Shown here one piece after another: positions 6,378 to 11,223 of a stretch of DNA of 11,223 nt. A model generated the notes under the pieces. That model was not told the DNA's origin and made no database searches. It was given only the letters and a program-made list of their open reading frames with translations. How positions within the stretch are numbered: position 1 is the stretch's first letter; every line of letters starts with the position of its first letter. This DNA is from Peptoniphilus sp034090345 (GTDB lineage: Bacteria; Bacillota; Clostridia; Tissierellales; Peptoniphilaceae): assembly GCF_034090345.1 (NCBI RefSeq), contig NZ_JAXDSS010000077.1, positions 1 through 11,223 on the forward strand, given 5' to 3'. The position numbers were made by a program, and so were the translations under genes.

Positions 6378-7123
6378 CACTTAAGTTTAATATAGAAGAT
6401 TTAAATCTCTATTATGGAGATTTCAAAGCTTTAAAAGGAATAAATATGGGGATAGAAGCTAATGAGATAACTGCTTTTATAGGCCCATCAGGCTGTGGGA
6501 AATCTACAACATTGAAGTGTTTAAATAGGATGAATGATTTAGTTGATGGTTGCAGAATTGAGGGCAAGATTGAACTCGATGGAGAGAGCATCAACTCATA
6601 TAACATCAATGCGCTTAGAAAGAGAGTGGGAATGGTTTTTCAAACTCCAAATCCATTTCCAATGTCAATTTATAATAATATAGCTTATGGTCCAAAAACT
6701 CATGGCATAACTGATAAAAATACATTGGATGAAATTGTAGAGAGGTCTTTGAAGGCTGCCGCAATATGGGATGAAGTAAAGGACAATCTAAATAAAAATG
6801 CACTTTCAATTTCCGGAGGACAGCAACAGAGGTTGTGTATTGCAAGATGTTTAGCAGTTGAACCGGATGTAATTTTGATGGATGAACCAACTTCTGCATT
6901 AGACCCGATTTCTACTGGGAAAATAGAAGACCTTGTCCTAGAATTGAAAAAAGATTATACTATTATCATGGTAACGCACAATATGCAACAAGCTTCAAGA
7001 GCTTCTGATAAGACAGCATTTTTCTTAAGTGGTGAAGTTGTTGAATTTGGAGATACCTATGAGATATTTTCTAATCCAAGAGATAAGAGAACAGAAGATT
7101 ATATTACAGGAAGGTTTGGGTGA
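6374..7123 (+). CDS. pstB: Phosphate ABC transporter ATPase PstB (TTG start)
   Basis: A 249-residue cytoplasmic ATPase that powers phosphate import. All nucleotide-binding motifs are intact: Walker A GPSGCGKS at 37-44, Q-loop Gln90 in MVFQTPNPFPMS, signature ISGGQQQR at 146-153, Walker B VILMDE at 166-171, D-loop SALD at 174-177 and H-loop His202. The PstB-typical NRMNDLV follows Walker A. The start is TTG at 6374, with GGAGGT at 6362-6367 and a 6-nt spacer. It overlaps the pstA stop by 4 nt (TTGA), and the length matches the family, so the rare start codon is well supported. Confidence 0.96.
   Translation: MTLKFNIEDLNLYYGDFKALKGINMGIEANEITAFIGPSGCGKSTTLKCLNRMNDLVDGCRIEGKIELDGESINSYNINALRKRVGMVFQTPNPFPMSIYNNIAYGPKTHGITDKNTLDEIVERSLKAAAIWDEVKDNLNKNALSISGGQQQRLCIARCLAVEPDVILMDEPTSALDPISTGKIEDLVLELKKDYTIIMVTHNMQQASRASDKTAFFLSGEVVEFGDTYEIFSNPRDKRTEDYITGRFG
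7119..7123 (+). promoter_or_regulatory. Ribosome binding site supporting the GTG start of phoU
   Basis: GGTGA, inside the final codons of pstB, lies 4 nt before GTG 7128. It supports that GTG over an upstream ATG at 7029, which would run through the pstB coding sequence. Confidence 0.55.
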
Positions 7124-7127
7124 GATT

Positions 7128-7775
7128 GTGCGAAAAAAATTTGATGAAGAACTTGCATTATTAAATGAAGAAATGTTACAGATGAGTATGATAGTTGAAA
7201 AAGCTATAGATAAAGCTGTGAATTTAATTTTTAATTCAGACGAAAAGGGTATAAAAGAAGTCTTTGAATATGAAGAAGAAACTGACAGGTTGGAGACAAA
7301 AATTCAAGACCACTGCTTGAGACTTTTTTTAGAGCAACAACCGGTTGCAACAGATTTGAGATGGGTTTCAGCTACTCTTAAGATGATTACGGATATGGAG
7401 AGAATAGGAGACCAAGCGAGAGATATTGCTGATTTGTGCAAATATTTTAAAGAGGATGACAAGGTATTTTCTGTTGACTCAATAAAGGAAATGGCAAAGG
7501 CAACTATAGCCATGGTAAATAAGAGCATAGATGCTTATGTTAAAAGAGATGTTGAAATAGCTGGAAATGTGTCCAAAGATGATGATGTTGTAGATAATTA
7601 TTTTATAGAAGTTAGAGCTGAGTTTGTAAAGTTGATAAAGAATGAATCCTTAGATGCTGAGCGAATAATTGACTTGATTATGATTACTAAATATCTTGAG
7701 AGAATTGCAGACCATGCTGTGAATATTTCAAGATGGATAATATTTGCCATAGAGGGATTTCCTACAGAGGCGTAG
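7128..7775 (+). CDS. phoU: Phosphate signalling regulator PhoU (GTG start)
   Basis: A 215-residue cytoplasmic all-helical protein that dampens the PhoR response when phosphate is plentiful and restrains Pst uptake. It consists of two repeats of a three-helix bundle. Each has the metal-binding E/D-xxx-D pattern: DMERIGDQARDIAD near the end of the first repeat and KYLERIADHAVNI in the second. The N-terminus (V/M)RKKFDEELALLNEEM is exactly that of PhoU proteins, and 215 residues is the family length. The same frame is open upstream to an ATG at 7029, but that extension lies inside pstB in another frame and has no PhoU character, so the GTG is chosen. It starts 4 nt after the pstB stop. Confidence 0.95.
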   Translation: MRKKFDEELALLNEEMLQMSMIVEKAIDKAVNLIFNSDEKGIKEVFEYEEETDRLETKIQDHCLRLFLEQQPVATDLRWVSATLKMITDMERIGDQARDIADLCKYFKEDDKVFSVDSIKEMAKATIAMVNKSIDAYVKRDVEIAGNVSKDDDVVDNYFIEVRAEFVKLIKNESLDAERIIDLIMITKYLERIADHAVNISRWIIFAIEGFPTEA

Positions 7776-7776
7776 T

Positions 7777-8460
7777 ATGTTGATATATATTGTTGAAGAT
7801 GACAACTCAATACAAAAGTTGATTGAGTATGCATTGAAATCTAAAAATTATACTTGTAAAGGTTTTGAAAATGGTAGGGAGTTCTTTGAGGAACTCTCTA
7901 AAGTTGTACCTGATTTAATTTTGCTAGATATAATGTTGCCGGATATGGACGGGACTGAAATACTTGTTAAGTTAAAACAAAACTCAAATACTTCAGATAT
8001 TCCGGTTATGATGTTAACGGCTAAGACATCTGAGTACGATATTGTCAGTTCGTTGGATATGGGTGCAGACGACTATATGACAAAGCCTTTTTCTGTATTA
8101 GAACTCTTGTCGAGAGTTAATGCTCTTTTGAGAAGAAACACTAAGAAATTAGAAGAGAGAATAGAGTTTAAAGGAATTACTATGGACTTGTTGAGAAGAG
8201 AAGTTTCTATCGATGGGGATGCAATATCTTTGACATACAAGGAGTTTGAACTTTTGAAATATTTGCTTAGCAATGTTGGGATTGTACTCTCAAGAGAAAA
8301 ACTGCTAAATGCAGTGTGGGGTTATGATTATGAAGGTGAAACAAGGACTATAGATATGCACATAAAACTTCTTAGAGAGAAGTTAGGGAATAAAAGAGAT
8401 TTGATAACGACTATAAGGGGTGTGGGATATAAGATAGAAGCCGGAGATAAAAATGGATAG
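7777..8460 (+). CDS. phoP: PhoP response regulator (OmpR/PhoB family)
   Basis: A 227-residue DNA-binding regulator of the phosphate response. The receiver domain covers residues 1-120, with the acidic pair Glu7/Asp8-Asp9, phospho-acceptor Asp51 in LLDIMLPDMDG, Thr81 and Lys103 in the MTKPF motif. The winged-helix output domain covers about 127-224, with the recognition-helix region TRTIDMHIKLLREKLG and the terminal TIRGVGYKI. It starts 1 nt after phoU, with AGAGG 6 nt upstream. It overlaps phoR by 8 nt, which makes the kinase-regulator pairing secure. The Pho box at 3605-3648 is its probable target, giving positive autoregulation of the operon. The symbol follows Gram-positive usage; phoB would be the enterobacterial name. 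Confidence 0.93.
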   Translation: MLIYIVEDDNSIQKLIEYALKSKNYTCKGFENGREFFEELSKVVPDLILLDIMLPDMDGTEILVKLKQNSNTSDIPVMMLTAKTSEYDIVSSLDMGADDYMTKPFSVLELLSRVNALLRRNTKKLEERIEFKGITMDLLRREVSIDGDAISLTYKEFELLKYLLSNVGIVLSREKLLNAVWGYDYEGETRTIDMHIKLLREKLGNKRDLITTIRGVGYKIEAGDKNG

Positions 8461-10069
8461 ACATATTAAACAAAACTTTATAATTATAGCAGCTTTTTCA
8501 TTTATCGTGACTTTTATAGTTTCATTTGTTATATATTTTATGGACTATAATCAAAACGAATACCAAGCTCTATCTGATTTTAACTATATAATTCAACAAG
8601 AAATTTATAAAGAAACAAATAGAGAATTGTATATTAGTGAATTAAGTGAAAAGACTAAGGGGATAAGGATAAGGTATAGTCGAGGTTTAGAAAAATATGA
8701 TTCTAAAGAAAATGAAGATTTTAATTTAACGGTTGGAGATAACAAGGATAGTGTAAGTTTTACTAAAGATGAATTTGAAGTTGTAAAAAAATTAAATGAC
8801 GGTTCTCTACTTGGCGTAAGTAGAATAAAAGATAACTTCTTTGGAATATTTTTACACTTATTACCAATAAATCTTTTAGCTTTGGGGAGTATATTTATTT
8901 TTACAAGGATTATAACTAAAAAATCAATTGATAAAATCTTAAAACCTATAAATTCATATGAAAAGTCTGGAGATATAGAAAAGATAATGGATGTACCTGA
9001 AGTGTATCCGCTAGGCAGAATTTTATCAAAGCAAAATGATTTGAGATTAAAGGAGCTAGGCGAAGTAAAACGACAAAGGGATACTATAAATACTATATTA
9101 GGCGGTATGAAAGAAGGACTTTTAATACTTGATGAAAAAAGACGCATTTTAATGCTCAATTCAGAAGCTTCTAAGATTTTAGAAACAGATGAAGAATCTA
9201 TAGCTAAGAGCATCTTGTATGTTACAAGAAATAGTGAGATTGTAAAATCTATAGAAAACTGTTATTTAGGAATGCATTCTGAAGGCAGGTTTGAAGTTCA
9301 AGACAGATATATAAAGTACTATTCAAACCCTGTGTACTACAATGGAAATATAAGTGGAGCAGTACTCCTTTTGATTGATGAGACCAAGAGGATAGAAGCA
9401 GAAAAAATCAGAGAAGAGTTTTCGGCAAATGTATCCCATGAATTGCGAACGCCTTTAACTTCCATATATGGATTTGCAGAACTTTTAAACACCAGGATTG
9501 TATCTGATGAAAATGACAAGAAAGAAATGTTCGATAGAATTTATAAGGAATCAAAGAGATTATTGGATTTGATTGATGAGATAATTAAGATTTCTAATTT
9601 GGAGTCGAACGTTCAAGTTATTGAAGATATTGTTGATTTAAATGAGTTGTCAGAAGATCTAAAGACACATTTTATTCCAATAGCAACTGAAAAAAATGTT
9701 GAGTTAGCTGTTGTTGGTGATGGAGTTTTTAAGACTAACAAGACAATGATTTGGGAGCTGTTAGCTAACTTAATTGAAAATGCAATTAAATACAATGTTG
9801 AAAATGGCAGTGTGGATGTTAGTATGAAAGTTTCAGAACATACTGAAATTGTTGTAAAAGATTCTGGAATAGGAATTGATGAAGAGAATCTCAAGAGAAT
9901 TTTTGAGAGATTTTACAGAGTTGATAAATCAAGAAATAAAAAAAGCGGAGGAACTGGACTAGGTCTTTCTATTGTAAAACATATTGTAAAAAATTTAAAT
10001 GGAGAGATAGAAGTTCAAAGTGAAGCCGGAGTTGGAACTACAATAAAAATACAATTGCCAATAAACTAG
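8453..10069 (+). CDS. phoR: PhoR sensor histidine kinase
   Basis: A 538-residue membrane sensor. Transmembrane helix 1 is at about 9-30, an extracytoplasmic region of about 100 residues follows at 31-131, and helix 2 is at about 132-152. A short HAMP-like linker and a coiled segment run to about 210, then a PAS domain covers about 211-310 (GGMKEGLLILDEKRRILMLN). The HisKA helix has phospho-acceptor His329 in SANVSHELRTP. The HATPase domain shows the N box (ELLANLIENAIKYN at 435-448), G1 (DSGIGI at 470-475), an F box (RIFERFYRV) and G2 (GGTGLGLSI at 499-507). All catalytic motifs are intact. It overlaps phoP by 8 nt, with GGAG 6 nt before the ATG. It probably reads Pst/PhoU status rather than phosphate directly, as described for other PhoR proteins, and phosphorylates PhoP. 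Confidence 0.94.
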   Translation: MDRHIKQNFIIIAAFSFIVTFIVSFVIYFMDYNQNEYQALSDFNYIIQQEIYKETNRELYISELSEKTKGIRIRYSRGLEKYDSKENEDFNLTVGDNKDSVSFTKDEFEVVKKLNDGSLLGVSRIKDNFFGIFLHLLPINLLALGSIFIFTRIITKKSIDKILKPINSYEKSGDIEKIMDVPEVYPLGRILSKQNDLRLKELGEVKRQRDTINTILGGMKEGLLILDEKRRILMLNSEASKILETDEESIAKSILYVTRNSEIVKSIENCYLGMHSEGRFEVQDRYIKYYSNPVYYNGNISGAVLLLIDETKRIEAEKIREEFSANVSHELRTPLTSIYGFAELLNTRIVSDENDKKEMFDRIYKESKRLLDLIDEIIKISNLESNVQVIEDIVDLNELSEDLKTHFIPIATEKNVELAVVGDGVFKTNKTMIWELLANLIENAIKYNVENGSVDVSMKVSEHTEIVVKDSGIGIDEENLKRIFERFYRVDKSRNKKSGGTGLGLSIVKHIVKNLNGEIEVQSEAGVGTTIKIQLPIN

Positions 10070-10092
10070 GCCAAAGCTGAATATTTAATCAC

Positions 10093-10125
10093 AAAAAGAG
10101 ATTGTTAAAAAAATCTCTTTTTTTC
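10093..10125 (+). terminator. Rho-independent terminator of the pst-pho operon
   Basis: An 11-bp perfect but A/T-rich stem AAAAAGAGATT / AATCTCTTTTT (10093-10103 with 10112-10122) with an 8-nt loop continues into a T run. It lies 24 nt after the phoR stop codon and separates the operon from the aldehyde dehydrogenase gene. Confidence 0.78.
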
Positions 10126-10127
10126 TA

Positions 10128-10159
10128 TGTTATTTATTAAAATTCAAGGGGTATACATT
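10128..10159 (+). promoter_or_regulatory. Putative promoter of the aldehyde dehydrogenase gene (SigB-like or sigma-A)
   Basis: GTTATT (10129-10134), a 14-nt spacer and GGGTAT (10149-10154) resemble the SigB consensus GTTTAA-N14-GGGTAT. The overlapping reading GTTATT-N17-TATACA is a weak sigma-A alternative. The core GGGTATACATT is identical to the element before the GNAT gene. It ends 51 nt before the start codon. Confidence 0.42.
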
Positions 10160-10210
10160 TCAAAGGAAGAAAAATATTTTAAAACAATTAAGATAGAAAA
10201 GGGTGATTAA

Positions 10211-11223
10211 ATGTCTTTTGAATTAAAAAAAGAATATAGGATGTTTATAGGAGGAGAATGGAGAGAGGCTTCAGATGGACAGTGGTTACAAACTTTCAAT
10301 CCTGCAACTGGAGAAGTTTTATCTCAAATTCCTCAAGCTACAAATGATGATGTAGATGATGCAGTTGAAGCTGCAAAAAAAGCTTTTGAAACTTTCAAAG
10401 ATTCTACAGCAGTTGAAAGACAAGCGTTGCTCACTAAGATAGCAGATATAATAGATGAAAACGCCGAATACTTGGCTACTATAGAATCAATGGATAATGG
10501 TAAACCTATAAGAGAAACAATGGGCGCCGATATCCCTTTGGCAGCAGACCACTTTAGATATTTCGCAGCTGCGGCAAGAATGCAAGAAGGTACTGCTCAA
10601 ATGTTGGATAAGAATACTTTAAACTTAATTTTACACGAGCCTATTGGAGTGGTGGGGCAAATAGTTCCTTGGAACTTCCCGTTCCTAATGGCAGCATGGA
10701 AATTAGCGCCGATATTGGCAGCAGGAGATGTAACAATTTTGAAACCATCAAGTAGTACGTCTCTTTCAGTGCTTGCACTTATGGAATTGATTCAAGATGT
10801 TGTTCCGGCAGGTGTAATAAATGTAATTACAGGCTCGGGTTCAAAGAGTGGAGAATATTTACAACACCACAAGGGAATAGATAAGCTTGCATTTACAGGT
10901 TCTACAGAAGTTGGTAGGGGAATAGGAATTGCAGCGGCAGAGAGAATTATCCCGGCAACTCTTGAATTGGGTGGCAAGAGTGCCAATATATTCTTTGAAG
11001 ATGCTGATATGGACGTTGCGCTTGAAGGGGTTCAACTTGGAATTTTATTTAACCAAGGACAAGTTTGTTCAGCGGGTTCAAGAATTTTTGTACAAGAGAG
11101 TTTCTATGACGAATTTGTAGAAAAAGTTGTAGAGGCATTTAAAAAAGTTAAAGTTGGAGACCCGCTTGACCCTGAAACACAAATGGGAGCTCAAGCAAGC
11201 CCGGGTCAACTTAGAAAGATTTT
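10211..11223 (+). CDS. NAD(P)-dependent aldehyde dehydrogenase, AldA/AldB/AcoD type (3' end outside window)
   Basis: The first 337 residues of a roughly 490-500-residue aldehyde dehydrogenase, which oxidises aldehydes to carboxylic acids with NAD(P)+. Visible active-site features are Asn155 in VPWNFP, the cofactor-binding Lys178 in LKPSSS, the Rossmann motif FTGSTEVG at 228-235, the general base Glu252 in LELGGKS, and the nucleophile Cys286 in NQGQVCSAGSR. The segment ADIPLAADHFRYFA at 106-119 is characteristic of the group with E. coli AldB, AcoD/ExaC and staphylococcal AldA, for which acetaldehyde and similar short aldehydes are usual substrates; the exact substrate here is not known. The start ATG follows GGGTGA by 4 nt. 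It is a separate transcription unit after the pst-pho terminator. Confidence 0.95.
   Translation, partial: MSFELKKEYRMFIGGEWREASDGQWLQTFNPATGEVLSQIPQATNDDVDDAVEAAKKAFETFKDSTAVERQALLTKIADIIDENAEYLATIESMDNGKPIRETMGADIPLAADHFRYFAAAARMQEGTAQMLDKNTLNLILHEPIGVVGQIVPWNFPFLMAAWKLAPILAAGDVTILKPSSSTSLSVLALMELIQDVVPAGVINVITGSGSKSGEYLQHHKGIDKLAFTGSTEVGRGIGIAAAERIIPATLELGGKSANIFFEDADMDVALEGVQLGILFNQGQVCSAGSRIFVQESFYDEFVEKVVEAFKKVKVGDPLDPETQMGAQASPGQLRKI

Noticed and set aside
7029..7127. Upstream ATG extension of phoU
   Set aside because: The extra 33 residues overlap the 3' end of pstB in another frame, do not resemble PhoU, and the family N-terminus begins precisely at GTG 7128.
8605..9213. A 202-codon open frame on the minus strand opposite phoR
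   Set aside because: It lies wholly within a well-supported kinase gene, is rich in Ser/Ile/Phe as expected from the complement of A/G-rich codons, matches no family I know and has no convincing ribosome binding site.
10792..11120. Short open frames on both strands inside the aldehyde dehydrogenase gene
   Set aside because: They are embedded in an intact dehydrogenase frame with all active-site motifs and have no own signals.
1..11223. Defence system, CRISPR array, prophage or insertion sequence
   Set aside because: No array of spaced repeats, no transposase or recombinase, no terminal inverted repeats and no composition break were seen; the gene content is core metabolism.

Overview
The window looks like a chromosomal segment of a low-GC, AT-rich Gram-positive bacterium (Bacillota). 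The grounds are strong AGGAGG-type ribosome binding sites, a tRNA-sensing T-box leader, a lipoprotein-type phosphate-binding protein, PhoP/PhoR two-component proteins and strongly A/T-biased codon use. An anaerobic clostridial or Tissierellia-like host is my guess from the protein flavour; no rRNA or other marker is present to prove it.

Left part (1-3507, all on the minus strand). A very large open frame enters from the left edge and starts at 1745. It is a single polypeptide in which a complete MetA-type homoserine O-acyltransferase is fused in frame to an aspartokinase: the end-point enzyme of methionine precursor activation joined to the first enzyme of the aspartate family pathway. It is preceded by a good sigma-A promoter and a T-box leader whose specifier (AUG) and acceptor-pairing bulge (UGGU) fit uncharged tRNA-Met. 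Upstream of it lie a small NATD1-like GNAT acetyltransferase with its own terminator, and a LysR regulator that resembles, from memory, the streptococcal MtaR/CpsY methionine-related regulators.

Centre and right (3600-10125, plus strand). A tight seven-gene phosphate operon, pstS-pstC-pstA-pstB-phoU-phoP-phoR, has gene junctions that overlap or are separated by no more than 4 nt. It begins with four TTTACA-like hexamers (three exact, one degenerate) repeated every 11 bp just upstream of a perfect TATAAT without a -35, as expected of a PhoP-activated promoter. It ends in a hairpin terminator after phoR. The operon therefore encodes uptake (PstSCAB), the signalling modulator (PhoU) and the two-component system (PhoR kinase, PhoP regulator) that most likely activates it. 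PstS is unusual: its two halves are in swapped order (circularly permuted) relative to the textbook protein.

Right end (10126-11223). A separate gene for an NAD(P)-dependent aldehyde dehydrogenase of the AldA/AldB/AcoD type runs off the window. Its upstream region shares an exact 11-mer, GGGTATACATT, with the region upstream of the GNAT gene, which may be a common (possibly general-stress) promoter element.

The most notable items are the MetA-aspartokinase fusion under a Met T-box, the permuted PstS, the phased Pho-box array, and the shared GGGTATACATT element. No mobile element, CRISPR array, tRNA or rRNA gene was seen.
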